A stretch of 64,000 nucleotides of DNA from contig NZ_FMIB01000002.1 in the NCBI RefSeq assembly GCF_900091475.1, positions 3,472,001 to 3,536,000 of the forward strand. The letters run 5' to 3'. The DNA comes from Micromonospora chersina. GTDB taxonomy: Bacteria > Actinomycetota > Actinomycetes > Mycobacteriales > Micromonosporaceae. How positions within the stretch are numbered: the stretch's first letter is position 1; each line of letters starts with the position of its first letter. The notes beneath the pieces were generated by a model. It had not been told where the DNA came from and searched no databases. It worked only from the letters and a program-made list of their open reading frames with translations. This document shows, piece by piece, positions 48,901 through 58,800 of this stretch. Both the position numbers and the translations under genes were made by a program.

Positions 48901-49634
48901 TCCAACGCCTGCGTCCCGCCGGTCTCGCTGGCGGTGAACTGCTGGCGCAGGTTCTGGGTGAGGCTCTGCTGGGTGAGCGCCTGGTGGACGACCACCCGGC
49001 GCTGGGCCAGGTACTCCTTCTGCCGGGCGACCGCGGCCGCCGCGCGCATCTGGTCGCTCAGGTCGTTGTCGCCGGCGAGCTGGATGGCCGAGTCGCGGAT
49101 CGCCAGCAGGTCGCTGATCAGCGCCTCGTAGTTCGTCCGCGCCTCGTCGCCGGTGAACTTGCCGTTGTAGACCTGGCTGCGGGTGCCCGGCAGGTCGGCG
49201 AGCCCGTCGTCGACGTCCTTCAGCCTGGCCTCGAAGGTGCGGGGCAGGTCCTCGATCGTGCGCCGCTGGTCGGAGTAGGGGCCCTTCGCCTGGTCCACCC
49301 GCTGGTTGGCCCGGTTGTAGGCCTCCTGGTACTGCGCCCGCGTCTGCACTTCCTTCGCGGTGAGGAAGAGCACCGAGGTGACCCGCTCGTCCTGGAGCCG
49401 GTCCGCCAGATCGCCCGAGTAGGCGACCAGGTTCGCCAGGTCACCGGCCCGGTTGGCGTTGTTGAGCGTCTCCAGGTGGTCGACCAGACCGCTGGTGCCG
49501 ACCACGACTGTGGCGATCGTCGGCACGATCATGATCAGGCCGAGCTTGGACCAGATCGGCATGTCGCGGAGCCGGCTGGCCGGCCGGCTCAGACGCGACA
49601 GGAAGGAGCCCGCCGTCGTTGGCCGTTTGCTCAC
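45933..49634 (-). CDS. Conservon sensor histidine kinase with nitrate/nitrite-sensing domain (CvnA-like)
   Basis: A 1233-residue sensor kinase. Transmembrane helix about 27-50, an extracytoplasmic helical nitrate/nitrite-sensing type domain (about 55-335), second helix about 340-362, HAMP, a HisKA-like helix pair with [23 protein letters not shown], and an HATPase with [12 protein letters not shown], then EDRGIGIS. Residues 680-1150 are disordered, Pro/Gly/Ala-rich, and hold about eight decapeptide repeats (835-914). The tail carries [14 protein letters not shown] (1150-1163), also found in the 40624-42978 protein. First gene of the conservon, divergent from a uridine-kinase-like gene. Confidence 0.92.
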   Translation of the reverse strand: MSKRPTTAGSFLSRLSRPASRLRDMPIWSKLGLIMIVPTIATVVVGTSGLVDHLETLNNANRAGDLANLVAYSGDLADRLQDERVTSVLFLTAKEVQTRAQYQEAYNRANQRVDQAKGPYSDQRRTIEDLPRTFEARLKDVDDGLADLPGTRSQVYNGKFTGDEARTNYEALISDLLAIRDSAIQLAGDNDLSDQMRAAAAVARQKEYLAQRRVVVHQALTQQSLTQNLRQQFTASETGGTQALESFKAVANQADSEFFDQTVSGPDKREADLYTGLIRNNISGKLDSPPFTRDQWDGAMVANAKLIRTVETRLDGNVVRHADELRSDTQRQVFLETGLLLSMLLLAILFAYLVARSMARSLRDLRQGALSVAQYGLPQAVARLRDPQVTGQLSPVQLANQIAEPLPVRSKDEFGQVTEAFNAVHLEAVRTAAEQAALRASVATMFVNLARRSQILVDRLIGHLDRLERGEEDPDRLAELFQLDHLATRMRRNDENLLVLAGADSTRVQREPAALIDVLRAAQSEVEHYTRIEFGVIDRDIEVAAHAVNDLVHLVAELFDNATAFSPPDSHVMVEARRVGDRASLYVEDRGIGISHEQLRELNERLATPPQVDVAVSRMMGLVVVARLASRHGVKVELRPGGDRGTVADVTLPTSVLVPRALAGRGQPAPALPAATGPQQGGLAPAFGAGPQQGGPTPAFGALAALGNGPHTPPPAPHPGASGNQVTLGGRSFDPAPRNGSGTPANAGAGRSMPAWSDLTGAGPLAGGDGFTPRSSNGQQIDPLPQRRTPAEADPASTGQQPAIPRQLPSSPETRGYNPPPVSAPPVPPVSAPPLPPVSGVPVSGHPVSGSPASGYPVSGAPSSGYPVSGAPSAGYPVSGSPAQGYPVSGSPAQGYPVSGSPAQGYPVSGVPAFGQPVSAAPAPVPPVTQVPPRPAPPAPAPQVGAPPVWPPVATPDQGAAPAVPERLAAGLDMTTELPRVTRPETPPAVTAPAPAPVPAPRPTTPQQAGNRQRYADETMELPIFRELESAWFRTRKPGPNEEAAAAPAAAANSAATQQFAKVDAAGRAVQQTPPGTTGNTPMAHTPTAGGAPHDNGSANGGTRPGYAGALPTRQPAAPPQPGWQTAADDGWRAASAATEVPVAETTQKGLPKRKPMAQLVPGGIEKPSTSVQRRTPEGVRGLLSAYHRGVQRGRNNPTDSNSTGPEGTPGGQQSSQSGSGPVAGSGQKEQQG
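46891..47130 (-). repeat. 30-bp tandem repeats inside the conservon kinase gene
   Basis: Eight 30-bp units in frame, encoding a decapeptide of the form Gly-Tyr-Pro-Val-Ser-Gly-x-Pro-Ala-x. The three units at 46921-47010 are almost identical; outer ones diverge (46891-46920 and 47011-47130). Copy number is likely to vary among strains. No spacers, so not a CRISPR array. Confidence 0.85.
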
Positions 49635-49826
49635 GTCACCGCCCTCGCATTACCGCGTCCGGCGTGCCCTGTGGGCAACGCCGAGCGACCGACCCGGCGG
49701 GTCGGACCTCCGAGATTCCATCACGCCGCCCCCCAAAGAGAAAGCCCAGGTTGTCCCTCGCCGGAGGTGTGATGAGATGTTGATGCAATTTGATAGCAAT
49801 CCGTCTGGCCGGAGTCACTCAAGGTA

Positions 49827-50432
49827 ATGGAACACCCTCACCGCGTCGTCCTGCTCGCCGGACCCTCCGGCTCCGGAAAGTCATACATTGCCCATCGAAC
49901 CGGACTTCCTGTCCTCTGCCTGGACGACTTCTACAAGGACGGCGATGACCCTACGTTGCCGCGTCGGAACGGAGAGGTGGACTGGGAGTCCCCGCTGTCC
50001 TGGGACGCGGACACGGCGGTGGAAACAATCGCCCGACTGGCCCGGCACGGCAAGGCCGAAGTGCCGGTTTATGCGATCGGCGCGGACCGCCGGGTGGCCA
50101 CCCGGCCATTCGACGTCGACGGATCGCCACTTTTCGTCGCCGAAGGGATCTTCGCCGCCGAGATCGTCGAGGAGTGCCGCCGCCGGGGCCTGCTCGCCGG
50201 GGCGTACGCGCTGCGCCGCCCCCGTGGCGCGACCTTCGTCCGCCGGCTCGCCCGCGACCTGGCCGAGCAGCGCAAGGCGCCGCGGGTGCTGATCCGGCGC
50301 GGGGTGGCGCTGCTGCGCGCGGAGCCGGCGGTGCTGCGCCGGCAGACCGGGCTGGGCGCCGAGGCGGCCCGGGCCGGGCAGGTGCTGCGCCGGGTGGCCG
50401 CCCTGCTCGCCGGCCACCCGCGGCAGCCCTGA
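49827..50432 (+). CDS. Uridine kinase-like P-loop NTPase
   Basis: A 201-residue P-loop kinase-like protein: Walker A GPSGSGKSYIA near residue 12, an Asp in LCLDDFYKDGDD that fits the catalytic position, and GSPLFVAEGIFAAEIVEEC as the equivalent of the Walker B/substrate region. The family phosphorylates uridine or related small molecules; no evidence fixes the substrate. The C-terminal 60 residues are Arg-rich. ATG at 49827 with AAGG upstream. It converges on adenosine deaminase with no spacer. Confidence 0.75.
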   Translation: MEHPHRVVLLAGPSGSGKSYIAHRTGLPVLCLDDFYKDGDDPTLPRRNGEVDWESPLSWDADTAVETIARLARHGKAEVPVYAIGADRRVATRPFDVDGSPLFVAEGIFAAEIVEECRRRGLLAGAYALRRPRGATFVRRLARDLAEQRKAPRVLIRRGVALLRAEPAVLRRQTGLGAEAARAGQVLRRVAALLAGHPRQP

Positions 50433-51506
50433 TCAGCTGATCAGCTTGGCGTACGCCGGCTTGATCACCTCGTCGATGATCTTCAGTCGCTCGTCGAACG
50501 GGATGAAGGCGCTCTTCATCGCGTTGATGGTGAACCACTGGAGTTCCTTCCAGCCGTAGCCGAAGGCGTCCACCAGCAGGGCCATCTCCCGGGACATCGA
50601 GGTGCCGCTCATCAGCCGGTTGTCGGTGTTCACCGTCACCCGGAAGCGCAGGTCGCGCAGCAGCCCGATCGGGTGGTCGGCGATCGACGCGGCGGCCCCG
50701 GTCTGCACGTTCGAGGAGGGGCACAGCTCCAGCGGGATGCGCTTGTCCCGGACGTACGCGGCCAGCCGGCCGAGCACCGGCGGGTTCCCGGGCGTGATGT
50801 CGTCGACGATCCGGACGCCGTGGCCCAGCCGGTCCGCGCCGCACCACTGGATCGCCTGCCAGATCGACGGCAGCCCGAACGCCTCGCCGGCGTGGATCGT
50901 GAAGTGGAAGTTCTCCCGCTGGAGGTACTCGAAGGCGTCCAGGTGGCGGGTGGGCGGGAAACCCGCCTCGGCGCCGGCGATGTCGAAGCCGACCACCCCG
51001 GTGTCCCGGTGCCGCACGGCCAGCTCGGCGATCTCCTGCGACCGGGCCGCGTGCCGCATCGCGGTGAGCAGCGTGCCGACCCGGATGGGAGTGCCCGCCT
51101 CGGCGGCCAGGGCGCTGCCCTCCCGGAAGCCGGTGACCACCGCGTCGACCACCTCGTCCAGGGTCAGGTTCTGCTCCAGGTGCTGCTCGGGAGCGAACCT
51201 GACCTCGGCGTAGACCACCCCGTCGGCGGCCAGGTCGAGCGCGCACTCGCGGGCCACCCGGCGCAGCGCGGGCCCGGTCTGCATGACCGCCACGGTGTGC
51301 GCGAAGGTCTCCAGGTAGCGCTCCAGCGAACCGGAGTTGGCCGCCTCGGCGAACCACCGGCCCAGCGCCTCGGGGTCGGTGGTGGGCAGCTCGTGGCCCG
51401 CCTCGGCGGCCAGCTCGACGATCGTCGCGGGCCGCAGACCGCCGTCGAGGTGGTCGTGCAGCAGCGCCTTCGGGACCTTGACGATGTCCTCGTACGAGAT
51501 TGCCAT
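50433..51506 (-). CDS. add: Adenosine deaminase
   Basis: A 357-residue zinc deaminase converting adenosine to inosine. Zinc motif [11 protein letters not shown] near residue 17, catalytic HAGE in [11 protein letters not shown], and [11 protein letters not shown] near residue 290 (the Asp ligand). Length and order match actinobacterial add. ATG at 51506. It lies in the same window as cytidine deaminase, thymidine phosphorylase, deoC and upp, so nucleosides are probably handled broadly. Stop is adjacent to the convergent kinase-like gene. Confidence 0.95.
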   Translation of the reverse strand: MAISYEDIVKVPKALLHDHLDGGLRPATIVELAAEAGHELPTTDPEALGRWFAEAANSGSLERYLETFAHTVAVMQTGPALRRVARECALDLAADGVVYAEVRFAPEQHLEQNLTLDEVVDAVVTGFREGSALAAEAGTPIRVGTLLTAMRHAARSQEIAELAVRHRDTGVVGFDIAGAEAGFPPTRHLDAFEYLQRENFHFTIHAGEAFGLPSIWQAIQWCGADRLGHGVRIVDDITPGNPPVLGRLAAYVRDKRIPLELCPSSNVQTGAAASIADHPIGLLRDLRFRVTVNTDNRLMSGTSMSREMALLVDAFGYGWKELQWFTINAMKSAFIPFDERLKIIDEVIKPAYAKLIS

Positions 51507-51557
51507 GCACCGACCCTAGTCACCGGCGGCCGGGGCGCGGCACCGGACCGGGGCTGC

Positions 51558-52524
<967 letters not shown>

Positions 52525-52537
<13 letters not shown>

Positions 52538-53154
52538 GGCGTGGTCACTCCTGTCGTGGCGGGCCGGCCCGGGGCGGGCACGGCGAGTCGGGGGATGAGG
52601 AACTGGGCGAGCGGCCCGATGGAGAGCGCGTACAGCAGGGTGCCGGGGCCGACCGTCCCACCGAGCAGCCAGCCGACGGCGAGCACCGCCAGCTCGATCC
52701 CGGTGCGGACCCGGCCGACGGGCAGGCCGCGCGCGGCCAGGCCGGTCATCAGGCCGTCCCGGGGCCCGGGCCCGAGACGGGCGCCGAGGTAGAGACCGGT
52801 GGCGACCCCGTTGAGCAGGATGCCGAGGAGCAGCAGGCCGATCCGGGCGGGAAGCGCGGACGGCGGCGGCAGCACCGCGAGCACCGCGTCGAGCGCCAGG
52901 CCGACAAGCGCGACGTTGGCCACCGTCCCCACGCCCGGGCGCTGACGCAGCGGGAACCAGAGCAGCAGGACCAGCAGCGCCACGCAATTGACGATCCACC
53001 CGAGCGGCAGACCGGTCCGGGCGGCGAGGCCCTGGTGCAGCACGTCCCACGAGGAAAGGCCGAGATCCGCCCGGACCATCAGCGCCACGCTGGCGCCGAA
53101 GAGGGCCAGGCCGGCGAGGAGCCGTACCAGCCGTGCCGGCAATGTGGTTGACAT
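52525..53154 (-). CDS. YczE/YitT-type membrane protein
   Basis: A 209-residue membrane protein of the YczE/YyaS/YitT group: about five helices with DLGLSSWDVLHQGLA near residue 40 and GARLGPGPRDGLMTGLAARG near residue 120. Transport or regulatory role unknown. Its ATG (53154) lies inside one MarR palindrome, and the promoter appears to be -35 TTGACA (53190-53185), 17-base spacer, -10 TACGTT (53167-53162), so the mRNA is nearly leaderless. Confidence 0.8.
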
Positions 53155-53205
53155 GTCATCGAACGTAGGGCGAGGTTGGTGACATGTCAACAAGTAAGTT
53201 AGGCT
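53149..53205. promoter_or_regulatory. Twin MarR operators and divergent leaderless promoters
   Basis: Two TGACATGTCA palindromes at 53149-53158 and 53180-53189, 31 bp apart, with inverted flanks (GTTGACATGTCA-type). The YczE-side promoter (TTGACA at 53190-53185, TACGTT at 53167-53162) overlaps one site at its -35 and the other at its start codon. The marR-side -10 is TAGGCT (53200-53205), 6 bases before ATG 53212, with TTGGTG (53176-53181) as weak -35. Binding would block both genes. Confidence 0.78.
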
Positions 53206-53211
53206 CGGCAC

Positions 53212-53676
53212 ATGGACGCACCACGCTGGCTGGACGCGCGCGAGGCCCGGGCCTGGCGCGGCTACCGCCGCATGCGCCGCCTGCTCGACCTGGAGCTGGC
53301 CCGGGAGCTGATGCAGGACGCCGGCCTCTCCGAGCCGGACTACGACGTCCTCTCCGACCTGTCCGAGACGCCCGACCAGCGGCTGCGGCTCAGCGAGCTG
53401 GCCGACCGGATGCTCTGGTCACGCAGCCGGCTGTCCCACCACCTGGCCCGGATGCAGCAGCGCGGCCTGGTCACCCGGGAGGAGCACCCCTCGGACGGCC
53501 GCGGCTCCATCGTGGTGCTGACGCCGGCCGGCCGGGCCGCTATCGAGGCCGCCGCCCCCGGCCACGTCGCCGCGGTCCGCCGGCACCTCATCGACCTGCT
53601 TACCCCTGAGGAGATCGACGTGCTGGGCGCGCTGACCCAGCGGGTGGTCGACCGACTGTCCGCACCGAAGGGCTGA
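53212..53676 (+). CDS. MarR-family transcriptional regulator
   Basis: A 154-residue MarR protein: winged helix with DYDVLSDLSETPDQRLRLSELADRM, the recognition helix in WSRSRLSHHLARMQQRGLV, and wing EEHPSDGRGSIVVLTPAG. ATG at 53212 is leaderless by promoter spacing. It likely represses itself with the co-transcribed methyltransferase and the divergent YczE-FMN reductase-PPOX genes. Ligand unknown; the target set suggests a redox or antibiotic response. Confidence 0.9.
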   Translation: MDAPRWLDAREARAWRGYRRMRRLLDLELARELMQDAGLSEPDYDVLSDLSETPDQRLRLSELADRMLWSRSRLSHHLARMQQRGLVTREEHPSDGRGSIVVLTPAGRAAIEAAAPGHVAAVRRHLIDLLTPEEIDVLGALTQRVVDRLSAPKG

Positions 53677-53677
53677 C

Positions 53678-54589
53678 GTGGACGACCGCATCCTGGCCCG
53701 GCTGCGCTGCCCGGTGTGCGCCGAGCCGCTGGCGGAGACCACCGCCGGCACCGCCCGGGCGCTGCGCTGCCCGCGCCGGCACAGCTTCGACATCGCCCGC
53801 CAGGGGTACGTCAACCTGCTCGCCGGCCGCGCCCCGCACACCGGGGACAGCGCCGAGATGGTCGCCGCCCGCGCCGACTTCCTGGCCGCCGGCCACTATG
53901 CGCCGGTCGCCGCCGCCCTGGCCGCCGCCGCGGTCCGGGTGGCCGACCGGGTACGCGCCGTCGGGCCGCCGGCCCGCTTCGTCCCCGCCGACGTGCCGCC
54001 GGGCGACGCCGGCCCGTACCCCCTGGTGGTGGACGCCGGCGCCGGCACCGGCTGGTACCTCGCGGCGGTGCTGGCGGCGCTGCCGGACGCGGTCGGCCTG
54101 GCCCTCGACGTCGCCAAGCCGGCGCTGCGCCGGGCGGCCCGGGCCCACCCGCGGGCCGCCGCCGCGCTGGCCGACACCTGGCAGCGGCTGCCCCTGGCCG
54201 ACCGGTCCGCGGCCGTGCTGCTGAACGTCTTCGCGCCGCGCAACGGCGCCGAGTTCCACCGGGTGCTCGACCCGGCCGGCGCGCTGCTGGTGGTCACCCC
54301 GGCCGGCGACCATCTCGCCGAACTTGTCGCCGCGCTCGACCTGCTCCGGGTGGACCCGGCCAAGGCCGACCGGGTCGCCGGCAGCCTCAGCGGGCAGTTC
54401 ACCGAGGAGTCGGCCACCGAGCACCGGGCCCGGCTGGAGCTGAGCCGCACCGAGGTGGCCACCCTGGTCGGGATGGGCCCCAGCGCCTGGCACGCCGACC
54501 CGGGCCCGCTCGCCGAGCGGATCGCCGCGCTGCCCGAGCCGACGCCGGTCACCCTCGCCGTCCGGCTCGCCGTGCACCGGCCGCGCTGA
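53678..54589 (+). CDS. RlmA/TlrB-type 23S rRNA (guanine-N1) methyltransferase
   Basis: A 303-residue SAM methyltransferase with an N-terminal zinc ribbon, CPVC (near residue 11) and CPRRH (near residue 31), the hallmark of the RlmA family, then QGYVNLL and the SAM loop VVDAGAGTGWYLAAVL. Relatives methylate G745 or G748 of 23S rRNA, and TlrB gives tylosin resistance in producers; the position cannot be set by eye. GTG start 1 base after the marR stop, so coupled to that regulator. Confidence 0.85.
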   Translation: MDDRILARLRCPVCAEPLAETTAGTARALRCPRRHSFDIARQGYVNLLAGRAPHTGDSAEMVAARADFLAAGHYAPVAAALAAAAVRVADRVRAVGPPARFVPADVPPGDAGPYPLVVDAGAGTGWYLAAVLAALPDAVGLALDVAKPALRRAARAHPRAAAALADTWQRLPLADRSAAVLLNVFAPRNGAEFHRVLDPAGALLVVTPAGDHLAELVAALDLLRVDPAKADRVAGSLSGQFTEESATEHRARLELSRTEVATLVGMGPSAWHADPGPLAERIAALPEPTPVTLAVRLAVHRPR

Positions 54590-54599
54590 CCACCGCCGC

Positions 54600-55280
54600 T
54601 CAGGTGGAGAGGTCGACCTCTTCCCAGCCGGGGGGCTCGTCGTGGTACGGCCCGCGCAGCACCACGGCCCACTCCAACGCCCACCGGCGCTGCCCGATGG
54701 CGTTCGCGTCCACCAGCCCCGGCAGCGCCAGCCCGGCCTCCTCCGACTCCAGGTAGGCCCAGTCCAGGCAGTAGTGCAGGTCGAGCAGGGCGGCCGCGTC
54801 GGCGGGGTGCTGCGGTGCGGCCAGGATGCGGGCCCGCCACTGGCCGAAGGTCTCCCCCGCCACCAGGTTCGGCATCCGCTCGACCAGCCGCTCGTCCACC
54901 GGCACCGTCGGGTCCAGCTCCTTGGCCAGCCCGAGCACCCAGGCCAGCGAGAACAGCGCGTCGTGGTGCAGCACGAACGAGCGGTGGTCGCCCTTGCCGC
55001 CCATCACGAACTGCCACTCCGGCGGGGTCACCATCTCGACCAGGTGCGACTCCAGCAGCCAGCTCATCGCCGCCTGCGCGGGCATCCCGAAGCAGCGGGC
55101 CAGGATCACGTGCAGCACCGCGATGCGGGCCTCGATCTCCCGGGTGGGACGCAGTTCGATCTCGTCGCCCGGCTCCCACACCAGCGGAAACTGCGGGGGT
55201 GGCAGCGGGAGGCCCAGCCGCGACAGCTCGTCGAGGCTCGCCTCACGGACGGCCCGGGGGTCGGGGGCGGGTACGCGCAC
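54600..55280 (-). CDS. DUF4272-family protein
   Basis: A 226-residue soluble protein recognised by the DUF4272 order: REASLDELSRLGLPLPP, EIEARIAVLHVILARCFGM, LVWEPGDEIELRPTREIEAR and the late LDLHYCLDWAYLESE segment. No function is known. GTG start (55280). Converges with the rRNA methyltransferase, 10 bases between stops. Confidence 0.8.
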   Translation of the reverse strand: MRVPAPDPRAVREASLDELSRLGLPLPPPQFPLVWEPGDEIELRPTREIEARIAVLHVILARCFGMPAQAAMSWLLESHLVEMVTPPEWQFVMGGKGDHRSFVLHHDALFSLAWVLGLAKELDPTVPVDERLVERMPNLVAGETFGQWRARILAAPQHPADAAALLDLHYCLDWAYLESEEAGLALPGLVDANAIGQRRWALEWAVVLRGPYHDEPPGWEEVDLST

Positions 55281-55382
55281 GGCTCAGGTCCCTGTCTGCT
55301 CGCAACGGCTCATCGCCGGTCGGTCCCCCCTTGGCCTGCGAGGATAGCGGCTCGGTGGGCACCACACCATGACCGGAAAAGA

Positions 55383-56663
55383 TCAGCCGATCCGCTCGAT
55401 AACCAGCGGCGTCGCGGCGGGGGCGTCGGGCGCGATCCGCACCGCCCGCTCCGCCTCGGCCAGCGCTGCCGGGATCCGCTCGGCGTGCTCCGCGCGCAGC
55501 TCGTACAGGGTCTCGCCGACGCGTACCCGGTCGCCGGGGCGCTTGTGCAGCACCACGCCGGCCGGGATGCTCACCGGGTCCTCCTTGCGGGCCCGGCCGG
55601 CGCCCAGCCGCCAGGCGGCCACGCCCATGGCGTACGCGTCGATCGCGGCGACGTAGCCGTCGTCGGTCGCGGTGACCACCTCGACCTCGGGGGCCGTGGG
55701 CATCGGGGCGTCCGGGTCGCCGCCCTGCGCCCGGATCATCGTGCGCCAGGCGTCCATGGCCCGGCCGTCCCGCAGCGCCGCCTCGGGGTCGGCGTCGGGC
55801 AGGCCCGCCGCGGCCAGCATCTCCCGGGCCAGCGCCAGGGTCAGCTCCACCACGTCGGCCGGGCCGCCGCCGGCCAGCACCTCGACCGACTCGGTCACCT
55901 CGACCGCGTTGCCGATGGCCAGGCCGAGCGGGGTCGACATGTCGGTGAGCAGGGCGACCGTCCGCACCCCGTGCGCGCCGCCCAGCTCCACCATGGTCCG
56001 GGCCAGCTCGCGGGCGTCGTCGACGTTCTTCATGAAGGCGCCGGAGCCGACCTTCACGTCGAGCACCAGCGCCCCGGTCCCCTCGGCGATCTTCTTGCTC
56101 ATGATCGAGCTGGCGATCAGCGGGATGGCCTCGACGGTGCCGGTGACGTCGCGCAGCGCGTACAGCTTGCGGTCGGCCGGGGCCAGCCCGTCGCCGGCCG
56201 CGCAGATCACCGCGCCCACGTCGCGGAGCTGGGCGATGAACTCGTCGTTGGTCAGCGCGGCCCGCCAGCCGGGGATCGACTCCAGCTTGTCCAGGGTGCC
56301 GCCGGTGTGGCCGAGGCCCCGGCCGCTGAGCTGCGGCACCGCCGCGCCGCAGGCGGCGACCAGCGGGGTCAGCGGCAGGGTGATCTTGTCACCGACGCCG
56401 CCGGTCGAGTGCTTGTCCACTGTCGGCCGGGCCACCGGCGACAGGTCCAGGCGCTCGCCGCTGGCGATCATGGCGGCGGTCCACCGGGCGATCTCCGGCC
56501 CGGTCATGCCGCGCAGCAGGATCGCCATGGCCAGCGCCGACATCTGCTCGTCGGCGACCAGCCCCTTGGTGTACGCGTCGACGACCCAGTCGATCTGGCC
56601 GTCGCTCAGCACGCCACCGTCCCGCTTGGCCCGGATGACGTCAACCGCCGTGAATGCACTCAT
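55383..56663 (-). CDS. deoA: Thymidine/pyrimidine-nucleoside phosphorylase
   Basis: A 426-residue homodimeric phosphorylase cleaving thymidine or deoxyuridine to base and deoxyribose 1-phosphate. Signature DKHSTGGVGDKITLPL, phosphate/ribose loop SGRGLGHTGGTLDKLE, and KIAEGTGALVLDVKVGSGAFMK are diagnostic. ATG at 56663. Last gene of the nucleoside transporter cluster after cdd; deoC (27057-28016) can use the product after isomerisation, and upp reuses uracil. Confidence 0.95.
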   Translation of the reverse strand: MSAFTAVDVIRAKRDGGVLSDGQIDWVVDAYTKGLVADEQMSALAMAILLRGMTGPEIARWTAAMIASGERLDLSPVARPTVDKHSTGGVGDKITLPLTPLVAACGAAVPQLSGRGLGHTGGTLDKLESIPGWRAALTNDEFIAQLRDVGAVICAAGDGLAPADRKLYALRDVTGTVEAIPLIASSIMSKKIAEGTGALVLDVKVGSGAFMKNVDDARELARTMVELGGAHGVRTVALLTDMSTPLGLAIGNAVEVTESVEVLAGGGPADVVELTLALAREMLAAAGLPDADPEAALRDGRAMDAWRTMIRAQGGDPDAPMPTAPEVEVVTATDDGYVAAIDAYAMGVAAWRLGAGRARKEDPVSIPAGVVLHKRPGDRVRVGETLYELRAEHAERIPAALAEAERAVRIAPDAPAATPLVIERIG

Positions 56664-56704
56664 CAGATGATCTTTCCTCGTCGCTCAGGAACCGGTCCGG
56701 CCGC

Positions 56705-57412
56705 TCAGGCGGGGGACCAGCGGACCGGGATCTCCAGGGGCGGCTCGCCCTCGCCGGCCCAGAAGATGGTGCCCGACGCGTCCACCACGACGACGCGCGG
56801 CGTCCGGGCCAGCCCCCAGGTGATCGCCTCGGCCGGGTCGTCCCAGGTCGGGCCCTCCTCCAGCACGCCGGTCTCAGCGCCCTCGGTGTCCCCGGCCGAC
56901 CGCTCCCAGTACGCCGTCCAGACCTGCTGCCCGGCGGAGAGGTCGGGGTGCACGAAGACCGAGCCCCGGCCCCGCCAGGCGGCCAGCCGCTCCGGCACCA
57001 CGGGCACCGGCGTCTCCCCGGTCACCGCCTCCAGGTCCTCCACGCCGAACGCGTGCGGCAGCAACTCGGCCATGCGCAGCGGCCGGCCCTTCGTCTCGAT
57101 CAGGCAGTCCGGGCCACCGTTCTCCCACAGCAGCTGCCGGCACCGGCCGCACGGCATCAGCGGCTCACCCGTGGCGTCGACGCAGGACAGGGCCACGATC
57201 CGCCCGCCGCCGGTGGCGTGCAGCGAGGAGACCACCCCGCACTCGGCGCAGAGGACCACGCCGTACGCGGCGTTCTCCACGTTGCAGCCGACCACCACCC
57301 GGCCGTCGTCGACCAGGGCGGCCGCCCCGACGGGGAACTTCGAGTAGGGCGCGTACGCGTGCCGCATGACCTCGGTGGCGGCGGCCCGCAGCCGCTCCCA
57401 GTCGATCTCCAT
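56705..57412 (-). CDS. cdd: Cytidine deaminase with C-terminal extension
   Basis: A 235-residue protein. Residues 1-130 are a normal cytidine deaminase (YSKFPVGAAALVDDG, NVENAAYGVVLCAECGVVSS with the catalytic CAEC, and PCGRCRQLLWE with zinc Cys ligands). Standard bacterial Cdd ends near 130-140; the extra 100 residues read as a separate small domain (DLSAGQQVWTAYWERSAGD, PRVVVVDASGTIFWAGE) not recognised. Between deoA and the transporter genes; catalyses cytidine/deoxycytidine to uridine. ATG at 57412; earlier start possible at 57433. Confidence 0.88.
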   Translation of the reverse strand: MEIDWERLRAAATEVMRHAYAPYSKFPVGAAALVDDGRVVVGCNVENAAYGVVLCAECGVVSSLHATGGGRIVALSCVDATGEPLMPCGRCRQLLWENGGPDCLIETKGRPLRMAELLPHAFGVEDLEAVTGETPVPVVPERLAAWRGRGSVFVHPDLSAGQQVWTAYWERSAGDTEGAETGVLEEGPTWDDPAEAITWGLARTPRVVVVDASGTIFWAGEGEPPLEIPVRWSPA

Positions 57413-57471
57413 CACGACTCCCATTCTGCCCAATTCACGCCGATCGGTCGCGGTGGCGGCCGGAGACGACG

Positions 57472-57501
57472 GTGCCCGGCGGGTTCTCCCCCGCCGGGCA
57501 C
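57472..57501 (-). terminator. Stem-loop between transporter permease and cdd
   Basis: GTGCCCGGCGGG (57472-57483) pairs perfectly with CCCGCCGGGCAC (57490-57501), 12 bp with a 6-base loop. It separates the transporter operon from cdd-deoA, so read-through or a separate promoter is needed downstream. Confidence 0.65.
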
Positions 57502-57517
57502 GGTGTGTCGCGGGCGG

Positions 57518-58798
57518 TCAGCCCTTGATGTACGGCTTGCCGTCGGCGGCCGGCGCCCGGACCTTGCCGACCAGCCCGGCCACCGCCAGGATCGTCGCCA
57601 GGTAGGGGAGCATCGCGAGGAACTGGCTCGGGATGCTGCTGCCGATCGCCCCCAGGTAGGTGGCGAGCTGGTCGGCGAACCCGAAGAAGAGCGCCGCGAG
57701 CAGCGCGCCGGTCGGGCTCCACCGGCCGAAGATCAGCGCGGCCAGGGCGATGAAGCCCTTACCGCCGATCATGTTCTTGGTGAACGAGTAGAGCGCCAGG
57801 GTGTACGAGGCGCCACCCACGCCGGCCACCAGCCCGGCCATGAGCACGTTGCGGTAGCGCAGCCGCAGCACCTTCACGCCGAGCGTGTCGGCCGCCGTGG
57901 GGTGCTCACCCACGGACCGGGTCCGCAGGCCCCACCGGGTACGGAACAGCGCGATGTGGATGACCAGCACCAGCAGCAGCCCGAGGTAGAGGAAGATGTT
58001 GCCCCGGAACAGCGCCGGACCGATCAGCGGGATGTCCTTGAGCAGCGGGATCTCCCAGTTGCTGAACCGCGGCGCGCTGTTGTACTTCGTCGCGTCGGTC
58101 TGCATCAGCCGCTCGTAGAGGAAGCCGGTGACGCCGACCGCCAGCAGGTTGAGCACGATGCCCATGACCACCTGGTCGACCAGGTAGCGGATGGCGAAGA
58201 CGGCCAGCAGCAGGGAGATCAGCGCACCGCCGATGGCGGCGGCGACCAGGCCCACCCAGACGCTGCCGGAGATGCTGCCGAACAGCGCGCCGGAGAAGGC
58301 ACCCATCAGCAACTGGCCCTCGATCGCCACGTTCACCACGCCGGACCGCTCGCAGAGCACGCCGGCCAGCGCGCCGAAGATCAGCGGCAGGGCCAGGATG
58401 AACGTGCCCCGGATGACGTTGACGAGCGGCATGAAGTTGCGGCCCTCGGGGGCGGCGGACACCTGCCAGCACAGGAAGCTCAGCACGAAGGCGACCAGAC
58501 CGACCCCGAGCACCAGGGTGAACCAGCGCTTCGGCACCCCGGCGAGCAGGGCGGCACCGGCCGCGGCGGCGATGATCCCGAAGAGGATCGCGCCGATCGT
58601 GCCGTTGATCTCCAGGGCGGCGCCACCCTCGGTCTCGCTGAGCGTGAAGCGGGCCTGCTGGTCGGTGGCGAGCGCCCCGAACAGCACCGTGGCGAGCACG
58701 CCCAGCGCCAGCAGGACGGCCCCGGTCTTGCGGACGCGCGTCCAGAAGCCCTCGTCGACCGCGGTAACGGCGACCTCGGGGACAGCGGTGGTGGACAT
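57518..58798 (-). CDS. BMP-type nucleoside ABC transporter permease
   Basis: A 426-residue inner-membrane permease of the branched-chain amino acid/nucleoside class (YufQ/NupQ type): an N-terminal extra pair of helices, then VNVAIEGQLLMGAFSGALFG, VDQVVMGIVLNLLAVGVTGF, and a C-terminal transmembrane block. ATG at 58798. Its gene follows the other permease with a 2-base gap. Works with the ATPase and lipoprotein to import nucleosides. Confidence 0.88.
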   Translation of the reverse strand: MSTTAVPEVAVTAVDEGFWTRVRKTGAVLLALGVLATVLFGALATDQQARFTLSETEGGAALEINGTIGAILFGIIAAAAGAALLAGVPKRWFTLVLGVGLVAFVLSFLCWQVSAAPEGRNFMPLVNVIRGTFILALPLIFGALAGVLCERSGVVNVAIEGQLLMGAFSGALFGSISGSVWVGLVAAAIGGALISLLLAVFAIRYLVDQVVMGIVLNLLAVGVTGFLYERLMQTDATKYNSAPRFSNWEIPLLKDIPLIGPALFRGNIFLYLGLLLVLVIHIALFRTRWGLRTRSVGEHPTAADTLGVKVLRLRYRNVLMAGLVAGVGGASYTLALYSFTKNMIGGKGFIALAALIFGRWSPTGALLAALFFGFADQLATYLGAIGSSIPSQFLAMLPYLATILAVAGLVGKVRAPAADGKPYIKG

Positions 58799-58800
58799 GC

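Noticed and set aside
46071..49772. A 1233-codon open frame opposite the conservon kinase
   Set aside because: Mirror of a high-GC gene; composition is Arg/Gly/Val-rich with no domain, and the minus-strand kinase is clear.
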